Source: Botryllus schlosseri (lineage: Eukaryota; Chordata; Ascidiacea; Stolidobranchia; Styelidae). Taken from it: a stretch of DNA of 25,498 nucleotides. The stretch is from the NCBI GenBank assembly GCA_000444245.1, contig ATSW01007610.1, positions 1 to 25,498 on the forward strand, written 5' to 3'. Under the pieces are notes generated by a model. The model was not told the origin of the DNA. It made no database searches and saw only the letters and a program-made list of their open reading frames with translations. Made by a program: the position numbers and the translations under genes. This document shows, one piece after another, positions 1 through 8,817 of the stretch; the stretch's first letter is position 1; each line of letters begins with the position of its first letter.

Positions 1-1
1 C

Positions 2-613
2 GTGCTTTTTCACTTTCGTTATATCACGCAGTCGCTTTTTGCTTCATCATTCTCAACTTTAAACCATGCAGCGCAAGCGAGCAGTTGCCATTCACGTCAG
101 TCTTCGTCGCCCGCGTCATTTTTGACCGCTCTAAACCAAAGCTATCCTGGAACTGTACCCCAGAAAGGCCCCAGACGCTCCTCAAACAGTTCCTTACCCC
201 CCTGCATCGAAGAGGACAGACACCGTCTTGGTTCTGACTCTGCCGTAACGTACGCAAAAACATACACGCCGAAATTGTCTGCCTGCACCACGAGTACACC
301 ATACAGGAAGAGCACCCTTTTCAGGAGACACTCATCGCTACGAACTACCAATAAGGAACGGTTGAATTTTGCCGAAAAGGTTAATAGATACACAGAAACC
401 TCCAAGCCATCACCACTACAATATAAGGATATAGTCGGCGTAGGTAATATGGTCGGCACGGCTGCTATAGACAATCATTATAAACCAAAGAGGATAGTAC
501 GAAAACCCGTCCAGCAAGGGGGTGGATATTTTGAAATGAACGCAGACTTTACTGCCAAGAGATCGTCGTCACAAAACAGTTTACTGCGTCACACGTGTTT
601 TACGAGCCCCGCG
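2..613 (+). CDS. Open Ser/basic-rich frame, possible large upstream exon of par-3
   Basis: One frame stays open from the window edge to a TGA at 614-616 (204 codons). A credible acceptor lies at 69-71 (pyrimidine-rich, then atgcag), and a credible phase-1 donor (GTAG/gtaata) lies at 443/444. That gives an optional 372-nt phase 1-1 exon that would splice in frame to 660 or 1440. After the TGA the same frame is open again to the donor at 717, so the region may instead be one long exon broken by a real or assembly-made stop. The peptide is rich in Ser, Arg and Lys with no domain I recognise, and base composition resembles the par-3 exons. A different frame gives a short plausible peptide over 535-657. 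It could also be noncoding or the end of another gene. Confidence 0.3.
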
Positions 614-659
614 TGACCCACGGTTTCTACGACGCTGCCTATGCGGGTGCCTACGAAAG

Positions 660-716
660 CTAAGTCCGATCTTTCGCCGGACAAGGCTCGAAACTCGACT
701 TCCAGACGCTTGTCAG
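660..716 (+). CDS. PARD3: par-3 exon ending at a phase-1 donor (5' limit uncertain)
   Basis: The reading frame encodes KSDLSPDKARNSTSRRLS and ends TCA-G at a clear donor (gtatcc at 717). It is phase 1, which matches the phase of the next exon. The only AG acceptor after the upstream in-frame TGA is at 658-659 and has a weak pyrimidine tract, so the exon may really start further upstream. By position it corresponds to the linker just after PDZ3 in human PARD3; the joined codon is Ala, as at the matching point of human ...ETALDD. No PDZ sequence is visible. Confidence 0.5.
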
Positions 717-1439
717 GTATCCCACCGCTTGAGGGACTGCGGCCCGGCATTTTGTGGGAAAGAGTTTTGCCGTGCTAGTTTTTGTCGAACGTTCGGTAGT
801 TCTCTGCCTGGTTTGCGACTTCATCTCACAGCCATACTCATTATTAATACCGCTCGGAATCGGATTATCTAATATGTACGGACTAACTAATTGACTCTGT
901 GGTTTAGTTTGCGATTTGTCATTGCTTGCTACGCGTTAGTCATTTATTTCACAGCATGACTTATTAAAATCGAGGCTGTTTTCGAACCAAAACTCCGCTC
1001 TTTCTGAAAATGATGTTATTTGATGACACGTGGAGTGAAGCCACATCCGAATGACATCTTTATGCTGTGTATCATCCCTAATCCGTACATCACAAAGGCT
1101 TGTCAGTGGCTGTGTACTCCATGACTCGGGAGATTATAGGATATACTTACTTTGTTGTAATTGGAGTTTACTTGACCTCACTTTACTTGACATTCGGATT
1201 TTCCGATTACCATAGCTATAGGCTGTTTCAAAGCCTTCGAATCGCTTTGGTACATCTCTAAGACTCTAACCAGCGTGCTGTGTGCTCTGCCCTTTTCGCT
1301 GTGCCTTGTGCATCTTGATATCTGCCGTGCGTAGTCGTTTGTTAACATTGTAACGCGGAAGTGATGATGCGGCATGTTTTAACAGCATTTTCGATATTCG
1401 ACAGCAGTGTTCTTGGTTTCAATTGCGCTGTTTTTACAG
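717..1439 (+). other. par-3 intron, nothing recognised
   Basis: The intron is bounded by gtatcc and a good acceptor (tgtttttacag). It is AT-rich unique-looking sequence. I see no repeat ends, RNA gene or supported ORF in it. Confidence 0.5.
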
Positions 1440-1532
1440 CTTTTGACAACGGAATGGAAGATGACCACGGACGCTACAGTGAAAACTTACCTCATCAAAT
1501 TGACCCCAGCCCATTCGATTCGAAACACCGCG
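1440..1532 (+). CDS. PARD3: par-3 exon, acidic linker before the aPKC site
   Basis: The 93-nt exon is phase 1 at both ends, with acceptor ctgtttttacag and donor gtatgt. It encodes FDNGMEDDHGRYSENLPHQ followed by a short IDPSPFD segment. Position and the start (Ala, then an acidic DD-containing stretch) fit human ALDDRERRISHSLYSG, but similarity is low. Loss of the exon would keep the frame. Identity rests mainly on splice signals and matched phase with the strongly supported exon that follows. Confidence 0.75.
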
Positions 1533-1732
1533 GTATGTTGAAGCTAGAAGGTTTTTCTCATTTCATTTTGACATTAGCTTCTACTAAGGGGGTCAAAACA
1601 GTCAACTTTGCTACTCCAATGGAAGTAAAAATATACGGTAACTGGTGTAAATTGGCAAAAACTTCAGTGTCGCAAAAATTCAATGGTAAAAGTACTTCGT
1701 TACTGACCGCCTCTTCTTCTCTCCTTTGACAG

Positions 1733-1909
1733 ACGGGGACCGGCAAAGTTCCGACCCGGACTTTGAAGACCCGAACGGGGATCCATTTTCGCGCGAGTCA
1801 ATATTCCGGCAGTCCATATCGGAGAAGCGGAAAGGCGCCGCTTCGCGGGACACGCAAAACATGGATATTGTGAAAGTGCTGAAGAATAAGCAGCTGGCTT
1901 CCGAGAAAG
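1733..1909 (+). CDS. PARD3: par-3 exon with aPKC phosphorylation/binding segment
   Basis: The 177-nt exon is phase 1-1, with acceptor ctcctttgacag and donor gtatgt. It carries FSRESIFRQSISEKRKG, which aligns with human FQREGFGRQSMSEKRTKQ, the CR3 segment that aPKC binds and phosphorylates (Ser827 in mammals). The target Ser is codon 1813-1815, with Arg at -2 and EKRK after it. The alignment continues as MDIVKVLKNKQLAS against human LDFVKTRKSKSMD. This is one of the strongest anchors for the gene identity. The upstream acidic run (DPDFEDPNGDP) fits human SPDVDPVLA. Confidence 0.93.
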
Positions 1910-2903
1910 GTATGTCATCTGGATTTGACGCTTTTATCCGTATGTGAGATGGGGTTGTTTTACGGAGATTTTGCTTTGCCAATTGCGTATCTTATTGTTT
2001 TCATTCAAATTGTACGAGGTATTTATATAGGCTTACAAAACTTCACTATCACAGCAAAAAAATATTGCCGAACGAACTTCCTCGATGAGCTTAACCAAAT
2101 TCTAATTATAGAAATATCTTTTAGGTCAGATCGACACAACGTGACAATTCTTTCTATATTTCGAGTTTGGTTCACTGCATTGACTGACGTTTACGTCTGT
2201 TGTGAGTTTTGAGTGGAATCAATTTGGCAATATTAAGATATTGTTGGTTGCAAAATGGAAGAGTACGTAGCACCTAGAGCAGTGGTTCTAAACCTTGCAC
2301 ATTCTCTGACCTCATTTCTGCATAAATATCGATGTCTGGGTGTCCTCAACATCAACCTCAATGCAATTTGTCTCAATTAATGTGATAAAAATGCTAAAAA
2401 ATCCCATAAACATCGGTTACTCTGTAAATTCTAGAACATTCACTAGAATGTTTTAATGCTTTGAAATATTGGGATACCAGTACTAGATAAACATATTCTC
2501 TGGAACGGTGAATTGAAATTTTAACACTTCCACTTCGAAGATATCCATCCTATCAAGCTGTTGAAGGCTCTCTCCACTTGCTATCTCAGCTTCGCTGTGG
2601 ATTCGACTAAAGTCGAGGAATATTGGGGTACATGCCGTAGTCGGGGCGCCTGTGTGACGTGTCGGTAGTACTGGGCGCTGTGATTTGTATTCAAATTCTC
2701 GGGTTTGAATCCGTGTTGGTCCTGATTGTTTGCTTGTAAATTTAGTGTGTAATCAGATCTATCGTTTGTCATTAAGAATGAATTTTTAAACCGTTTTTTG
2801 AGACTTGATCACATTTCGGTAGGCGATTAGCGAAATTTCAGTCTCTTCTGATTGATTACACAGCAGGGTCATAACGGATTGAACAACCTGACTGTTTTTT
2901 CAG
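1910..2903 (+). other. par-3 intron with possible hAT end and SINE-like sequence
   Basis: At 2280 the sequence CAGTGGTTCTAAACCTT matches the terminal pattern of hAT-Charlie elements, but no partner end is found. A perfect 7-bp hairpin (AACATTC/GAATGTT) lies at about 2437-2454. A box-B-like motif at 2701 is listed separately. The rest is unremarkable. The intron ends at gactgttttttcag. Confidence 0.5.
2641..2790 (+). repeat. Possible tRNA-related SINE (box B only)
   Basis: GGTTTGAATCC at 2702-2712 differs from the Pol III box B consensus at one position. A degraded box-A-like stretch (CGGTAGTACTGG) lies upstream at about 2663-2674. No clear A-rich tail or target duplication was found. It is not similar to the better SINE candidate near 15820. 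Support is weak. Confidence 0.3.
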
Positions 2904-3104
2904 TCGAAAAGAAACTAGCCGAGCTGGACTCTCCGAAACGGCCGTCTTCGCCGCGGTCAACCCCCGTCAAGTGGGTCAAGCCTAGCCACTCCCGAAACAG
3001 CAGCGCGTCCAATTCGACTCCTTCGAAACAACTCAATAAAGCCGACTCCGGCGCGGTTCCGATACCGGCCAGGCGAAACTTGAATAACAGCAGCAATTTG
3101 CCAG
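2904..3104 (+). CDS. PARD3: par-3 exon, Ser/Pro/Lys-rich linker
   Basis: The 201-nt exon is phase 1-1 with acceptor gttttttcag and donor gtgtgt. It opens with a charged helix (KKLAEL) that continues the previous exon's KNKQLASEK. It then has several proline-directed sites (SPKRPSSPRSTP) and Ser/Asn-rich low-complexity sequence ending in RRNLNNSSNLP. No folded domain is evident. It lies in the disordered region between the aPKC segment and the KSSSLESL segment, and it is more GC-rich than its introns. Confidence 0.85.
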
Positions 3105-3898
3105 GTGTGTGTTTCGCTTGTGGGTGGTGTTAGCTAGCGCATGCTCGTCGGTAGGGTTGGGCAAAACGGAGTACTGGTGTGATTAGATTCCTCGTTCAGT
3201 ACGAGACTTCGAGTATCGCTTGTGATGTCACCAAGAGTACGGATGATGCGTAACGTTGGAATATGTATCCTTTACGCGACTGCAAAGATGCATGTCACTT
3301 TTGATAATGTCATTTCGGATAATTGGTATTGTTTAAACTGCAAATTTTTCATCGCAGTTTGTGACAATGCTCTGCGTTAATCACGAAACACAGATATGTC
3401 ATTGCTGCTAACGTTCGTAGCTTTGTATGGTAGATGTTGTGGACGCTGTGACGGGACTAATTAGGGTTTCAAGGCTCCCGCGGTAGGAAATAATGTCGAA
3501 ACTGTACTTCTCATATCACAGGGACACTTAAAGTAGGGTCCGTGAATTAGATTTACGCAATTCCCGAAAGGGCAGTGCTGAAATTACAACTGTAAAATGT
3601 AAAACTGCAGTGACAGCCTGTAATTTTGAGTCTAATCCACGGCAAACGTGACACTGGTTATACAGTTCGAAATGTCAAGGTCACAATAGAGTATCTACGC
3701 AACCACACGTAAAAATATTACGGCCATGCTGAAAAACGTTTAAGAACGTCCGTCGTAGGGGCGATTGGTTTCAGTACTCAAAATATAATCTGTCGCCACT
3801 CAAATTGTTGCAATTCTCAATTTTGATTCAAGTTTTCTAACCGTGATGCCCAGCTTTATGCATCAGTAGCGTGACTGCATGTTCTATTTCGTAAGCAG
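3105..3898 (+). other. par-3 intron with hAT-like terminal fragment
   Basis: TAGGGTTGGGCAAAAC at 3152 resembles the ends of hAT MITEs of the TAGGGNTGGGCA type and the better example at 25153. No matching inverted end or 8-bp target duplication is found within the intron. The remainder is unremarkable. Confidence 0.4.
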
Positions 3899-4162
3899 CG
3901 TTCGGTGCGGGACAGCAGTGGGATAGTACCTCCCCGGGGTACCCGTCCGGACTCGACTTTCCCTTTCCCCAGCCGCCGCCGCGGTACCGCGACGTGGCCG
4001 GCTCCCCAGGCCGCGATTCCTTGTCGCTTTTGAAAAAGTCGAACTCGTCCGACTCGCTAATGAACTACGGTTGCTTTCCCGGCGACCGCGCGTTCGCGAT
4101 GCCTGAACCGACTCGAGATTCGACTGATTTCGGAGACTTTCCGGTCTTCCCGTCGCGGGCAG
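3899..4162 (+). CDS. PARD3: par-3 exon with Pro-rich stretch and a PAR-1/MARK-like motif
   Basis: The 264-nt exon is phase 1-1. The acceptor is a tandem aagcag, so starts at 3896 or 3899 both keep the frame. The donor is gtacag. It encodes a Pro/Phe-rich segment (FPFPQPPPRYRD), then SLLKKSNSSDSLMNYG. The latter has the spacing of a PAR-1/MARK site: Leu at -5, Lys at -3, Ser at 4045-4047, Leu at +4. It resembles the KSSSLESL site of the next exon in register. The end is acidic and aromatic (DSTDFGDFPVFP). GC content is markedly higher than in the flanking introns. No direct human counterpart was recognised. Confidence 0.85.
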
Positions 4163-4290
4163 GTACAGAATTGGCGCTGGGAGCGCCGCTGTGCTGGTGT
4201 TGGTGAAGTCTCGCGGTGAAATATTAAAATATCGTAAATTCGATTTTCAAACCCCTTCGGCGCCTGTTACTTTCAGACTTTTGAACTGCC

Positions 4291-4789
4291 GTGCTTGGCA
4301 GGGTTGTAACCAAGTCACAAGGCTCCGAGTCACAAGTCAATCTCACTTTTATAGTTTTGACTCCAGTTGAGTCGAGTTATTTTCAATTCACCATCGAGTC
4401 AAGTCCGAGTCCTCGAGCAGAGGGTTGAGTCATTGTCATTGACTGCTCAGTTTCCAGTTAAAGTCCTGTTAAGCCCACTTGTTATAGCTCTGTTTGGTGA
4501 TATCGAATGGTTCGCATTTTTAATATACTAATTTTCCTCACTTTTAGCAGTTTCTGGTCGCATGTTCAAGTACCAGTATCAATAGACGAAATCCCAATAG
4601 GGTGGTTATGTTACTATTGTTCTAAAATACAATGAAATGTCGGTCTTGGCCGTCTGAGTCTCGATTCATATGAGTCCAAGTCGAGTCAACACACAGATTG
4701 TCTCGAGTCCAGTCATTTCCGCGTTTTGAGAAAATGACCCTTGAGTCAAGTCGAATATCATATCAAGTCATTACAACCCTGGTGCTTGG
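4291..4789. mobile_element. hAT MITE (483 bp) with perfect 8-bp TSD
   Basis: The element spans 4299-4781. It has 11-bp terminal inverted repeats, CAGGGTTGTAA at the left and TTACAACCCTG at the right. It is flanked by identical 8-bp duplications, gtgcttgg at 4291-4298 and 4782-4789, which is diagnostic of hAT transposition. The interior has no coding capacity and is dense in GAGTC/GACTC motifs such as GAGTCAAGTCGAGTC. A second, older copy lies at 14614-15077. It sits in a par-3 intron. Confidence 0.9.
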
Positions 4790-5169
4790 CCACAGCAGCT
4801 AAACTGTGGGCTTTGACCAAAATCTTTGGACGAGTAATCTTCTGCAAAATCTGACATTACGCGTATCGGCCATCGCAGCAATGTCGCGCATTCCCTGCCT
4901 TCTCAATCCCGCCTGTTTTCACATCAAAATAGCTTTGATGTGTGGTATTGCCTTTTGCTATAACATCGCATCAATATACTTTGACGCCAATTCCTGATAT
5001 TGTGCTCTCCTGCGTTTGATTGTACTGATACCTTACTCGTGTTAACAGAATGGTTTATAATCCGTCGAATCGACTGATTATATCGGATTTAATCTGCATG
5101 CTGTTTAATTCCTGTCGCCCTGCGAATTTGCCTGATTAATTCGATTTCTTGCATGTCGCTATCACCCAG

Positions 5170-5444
5170 TCCTTCCGAACGACGATTTGAACCAAATCGC
5201 GGCATGCTGCGCGCTGGCGCCGGAAGGATATTGGAACCGGCGTTACTTGTCGCCACCGTATCGCAAAGAGCCGAAAAAGCATCGCAGTCCTTTGACAGCG
5301 CGCGACGCGGGGAGGGAGCCCGTCGAGAGGGAGGTGCAGGTCGGGCCGACGCTGGGAATCGCAAAGTCGAGCTCGCTGGAGAGTTTACAGTCGGCGCTGC
5401 GGAATCTCAACGAAGAGGGCGGGTTTCCCAAGGCACAGCCACGG
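5170..5444 (+). CDS. PARD3: par-3 exon with KSSSLESL 14-3-3/PAR-1 segment
   Basis: The 275-nt exon runs from phase 1 to phase 0, with acceptor gctatcacccag and donor gtttgt. Its C-terminal half reads [20 protein letters not shown], against human [20 protein letters not shown], a near-identical signature of Par-3. In Bazooka this segment holds a PAR-1 site that binds 14-3-3. The candidate Ser is codon 5373-5375, with Ile at -5, Lys at -3 and Leu at +4. The first half is basic and Pro-rich (WNRRYLSPPYRKEPKKHRS). The end FPKAQPR continues in the next exon, matching human FHRPRPRIIRGRG. Confidence 0.95.
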
Positions 5445-5488
5445 GTTTGTTGCGGATTCATTGAGTAGGGTTGTTTAATAATAATTTT

Positions 5489-5937
5489 TTTTCATCAAAT
5501 TTTACTGGCTTTTCAATGAAATTGTTTGCTTGGCTAAAAAACGCTGCATAGTAAGTTTGGCTTAATTCCAACTGGTAGAAGTGAATTTGTCGGAGAAAAA
5601 AATTAAGGATTTGAAAAAAATAGTAGGCTTGTTTACCGTGGCGAATTCTTTACTAATTATAGAACCACCTACCGGTACAGGTAAATACTATGATTGCGAA
5701 TCCTAAAATTTTGAACTCTTCTCTACTACTGGTTGGAATTGAGCCAAATTTACTATGCATTGTTGTTTTAGACAACATAACAACCTCATGGGGTTGCCAG
5801 AAAAATTGAAAATTTTTAACTCCAATAGATTCGCTTCTACAGGCTGTAATTGAGCCAAATTCGATGTGCATCGTTTTTTTAGCCAGCCTAACAATTATCC
5901 CGGGTTGCCAGTCAAATTTGAAGGAAAATTTTTGAAC
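5489..5937. repeat. Three-unit repeat of about 110 bp, first unit inverted
   Basis: Three related units lie in this par-3 intron: 5489-5595 (reverse orientation), 5712-5820 and 5821-5937 (forward). Shared blocks include GAATTGAGCCAAATT, a GCATYGTTTTTTTAG-like run and GGTTGCCAG. The reverse unit matches the third unit well over its whole length. No terminal repeats or target duplications were seen, so the family is unknown. The inverted arrangement could fold in the transcript. Confidence 0.65.
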
Positions 5938-6568
5938 AACCATATTGAGGAGTGATCCGTGCGATGAGTTTTTTGGCACGGTTTGATTTGTTGCTTCGAA
6001 ATTTGTTTTGGTGACTCGTGCTCAGTGAAAAAATTATTACTGATGATTTGATGTTTTCAAATCCTGTTCCAGATTTGGGACTCGAATTTACGTTAAAATT
6101 CAGAATTTTTTCATATCCTAATCCAAGACAAACGTCGCATGAAATTTGAAAATCTTTAGAAGCTTCTTGCCCAACTTCAAATCCAGCCCCAAAATTATTA
6201 TAATTTGATTTGAGTCTGGTTAAAATAATCGAATCTTATCCCTGATGCTCGTGTGATTGTCCTCGGGATTTTGTTGCCATGGTTAACATTGAGAAACTTG
6301 TATGCCATATCGTTTTTAGTTGCGGAGCTTCTTTCAGTGTTCAGGTCCAATACAGGTTTTTCAACATCGATTCCGAACCGACTTATAAAATAGCAGGTTT
6401 CACAGTTATTTACACTCTGACCAGTATAACCCTTAAAATCCATGCAGGGTTTTGAAGAAAATTTAAAATACAATCCAGATTCTACCCAGCTCCAATCCAC
6501 CGGCCATCGTCTGGTTTATTGTACACGCATACCTTCAGGATAACAAGTATTTTCTTTGTTGCCGTCAG
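5938..6568 (+). other. par-3 intron remainder, nothing recognised
   Basis: This is AT-rich sequence up to the acceptor gttgccgtcag. I see no gene, repeat ends or RNA signature. Confidence 0.4.
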
Positions 6569-6659
6569 GTTTTACGTGGGCGCGTCCTCAACGAAAGCTT
6601 TCGTGCCGCGTTGGACCAGCCGTACGACGTAGCTTTGAACACCAAACCTATGGCGACAC
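6569..6659 (+). CDS. PARD3: par-3 exon with NESFRAA block
   Basis: The 91-nt exon runs from phase 0 to phase 1, with a tttctttgttgccgtcag-type acceptor and donor gtaagg. It encodes RGRVLNESFRAALDQPYD, against human RGRGCNESFRAAIDKSYD. This is a strongly conserved Par-3 block directly after the KSSSLESL segment, so the order of the two exons also agrees. It continues with VALNTKPMAT into a variable linker. Confidence 0.95.
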
Positions 6660-7678
6660 GTAAGGATTATTTTTATCACCATTTTTTCTATCATCCTAGG
6701 AATAATAATAATTCTTCACCGTTGCTCTGGCGACTTCATATTCATTGTGTTTGGTACGACTTCTAATTGCGAGCAAATAAACACAATCCGTTGAAAATGT
6801 ATCCGCTCGAAACACGATCTTTGCTGTTTTGTTTACCTTCAACCCGCTTATCTTCTGAATGAGTATGTACTGTACAGTTGGGTATGTTCTGTATGCCACC
6901 AGTACACAAATGCTGAGGTTGAGGTGTGTCACTTCAGAGCAGACTTGCTTTGAGTATATTTTGAGTAAACTATTCAAGTACCGCCCACTATCAAAGTTTA
7001 ATTATTAGTTTTTTATTATTATAATACTAGTGAGTCCGCTATGAGAGATTAGAAAAAGGCATATTTTTTGTTAAATTGGATTCAGAGATTGGAGGTGAAT
7101 CACGAAGGTTGTGTAGCGATATGTCATTTTCTGATCTTCATATTATTCTGTGGCATGGCTATCACAATTCATTTTGGTTGCATTAAATCCACTATTGTCA
7201 CCGAAGTATAGGGAAAATGTGACTGCTGATGTGATTTTTTTTAGTTAAAAATAATGATTGTCAGCAAACTCGTCACATTTGAGTACGCACGCCGCTAATT
7301 TGTATTTTCATATTTCACGATTTCCGAGCACTATTTCATGATGCACTTTGTCATTTTTGTGTTCCGCATGTTCATATAACACTTCCGTGTGCTAATATCG
7401 AGTTTGTTTTTTATTTCTGCCTGTGGTTTGTTCATCGGATAATGCTCTGCCTACCTGTGTGTGGTTCACGTCACCGGAAACGTTCATTGTTTGGCATATC
7501 CACTGACCCATCTTCGTGTTTTTAATGGTAGGTACATCGCTTGTGTTTGTGTGTGTCATCGTAGTCACTCGTGTTGTTTTGGCATGTTCACACTTTCAGT
7601 TGTCATATGGATATTTGTAGCACTATTTCTATTGTTCCTGTAACATGTTCTTGGTGAAAATTGTTGTAGAGGATAACT
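6660..7678 (+). other. par-3 intron, left part, nothing recognised
   Basis: This is AT-rich unique-looking DNA. Small ORFs on either strand have no recognisable content and no splice context. Confidence 0.4.
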
Positions 7679-8548
7679 TACCGTAATTTTCCATGTATAA
7701 TCCGCAAAATTTTCACGATTTTTTGCCCTAAAATCGGGGGGTGCGTATTATACATGGGAACAACGCGCTTGAAAAAAATCTCCCTGGATAAAAAACTTGG
7801 AATCACACCTTTCTTCATGTTTGTTTCCAATCGCGCATCACTTTCAGCCATCGTGTCCAGTAATTCGTATTATCGGTGTAGCGCTACCGATTAGCAGAAA
7901 GCGTGTTGCCAATTAACGAGAGTTGTCTGCACAGCACGCAATCTCCTGCTGAGTTGGTTTGCGGTTTGCACTGAGCGAAATTAGGCCATTCAATGATTGC
8001 TGAACGTGCGCTCGTCAATCCACGCTAATTCATCGACAGGCCATGTGTGCAAAATATAATCGCTTGTGTAATTAGTCGCACCTCCGACAGACGTGGTGTG
8101 CATTGTGCACGACATAACCGTTGACCTGAGCAATCGCATCTACGCGTCGCCGGCCTCGCAGGCTTTGGCTGCTATCTACCATGGTATAGAGGCAATACCG
8201 TCACTTGTGTAATGATTAGCAATCGCATCTGTAATAAGCCTCGTGCGCAAGACGTCGTGTCGCTGGCGCGAACTATCGCGTCGCCAGCCTCGCAGGCGTT
8301 GCCTGCTCTCTACTATCGTTTAGAGACAGTGCCGTTAATTGCATAATGATTAGCGATGGTTATGTCATGATTGTTCGACAGTGACATCGCAAAACAGAAC
8401 ATCATCGTGTACTAAAACACAGCTATTCATGTACTGCGAATGCATGGTGCGTACTATACATGGGTACAGGCTTTTTCCCAGAATGTGCATGCTATTTTAA
8501 GGGTGCGTATTATACATGGGGGCGTACTATACTTGGAAAATTACGGTA
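7679..8548. mobile_element. 866-bp TA-flanked MITE, probably Tc1/mariner-pogo type
   Basis: The element spans 7681-8546 between TA dinucleotides at 7679-7680 and 8547-8548. The left end reads CCGTAATTTTCCATGTATAA. The right end, reversed, reads CCGTAATTTTCCAAGTATAG. The motif GTGCGTATTATACATGGG occurs near the left end (7741) and near the right end (8447, 8503, and a variant at 8522). At the left end it pairs with the terminus (7691-7705 with 7743-7757) to form a 15-bp stem. The interior has a tandem duplication with an offset of about 134 bp. There is no transposase. The TA duplication suggests the Tc1/mariner superfamily; that assignment is inferred. Confidence 0.75.
8144..8358. repeat. Tandem duplication inside the 866-bp MITE
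   Basis: Two copies, about 8144-8226 and 8278-8358, share gcgtcgcc, gcctcgcaggc, a ctctacyat-like run, gtgtaatgattagc-like ends and similar spacing. A weaker third relative starts near 8061 (cttgtgtaattagtcgc). The duplication is GC-richer than the rest of the element. Confidence 0.6.
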
Positions 8549-8696
8549 TATACACTTTTCCAGTTAATCTTGGCGGGCATTTCATAAATAAGGACCGTCA
8601 ATTGGAAATTATGGTTGTATTGTAATATATCGCCTCCATGATATCTAATTCTGGTATCATTTCGCATATATTTACAAAAGTTTTTGTCGGTTCCAG

Positions 8697-8817
8697 TAAC
8701 AGAAGAAGGCAACAGTGCCACCATAAGTCCTCTCGCCAAGACTGACGCCGACTCGAACTTGCGTATGCAAGACAAAAAGCGGCCCGCTAAGGGCTACAAG
8801 CTTTTCGGCATTTTCAA
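8697..8817 (+). CDS. PARD3: par-3 exon with Lys-rich FGIFK block
   Basis: The 121-nt exon runs from phase 1 to phase 2, with acceptor gtcggttccag and donor gtgagt. A second acceptor 6 nt downstream (taacag) also keeps the frame. It ends with KKRPAKGYKLFGIFK, aligning with human KKGMLKGLGDMFRFGKHRK. In Bazooka and mammalian Par-3 a C-terminal Lys-rich segment of this kind contacts phosphoinositides, so a membrane-contact role is likely. The first half (EEGNSATISPLAKTDADSN) is a variable linker. Confidence 0.9.

Noticed and set aside
142-474. 110-codon ORF on the - strand
   Set aside because: It overlaps the better + strand frame, has no recognisable content and no splice or start context.
2280-2460. 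Complete hAT-Charlie MITE starting CAGTGGTTCTAAACC
   Set aside because: The terminus looks right, but no inverted partner or target duplication could be found.
3152-3862. Complete hAT element from TAGGGTTGGGCA to a CCAGCTTTA end
   Set aside because: The proposed right end matches poorly and the 8-bp flanks do not agree; only a left-end fragment is kept.
5089-5464. Other frames over 5089-5464 on both strands
   Set aside because: Only the frame with KSSSLESL matches the Par-3 family; the rest are shadows of that GC-rich exon.
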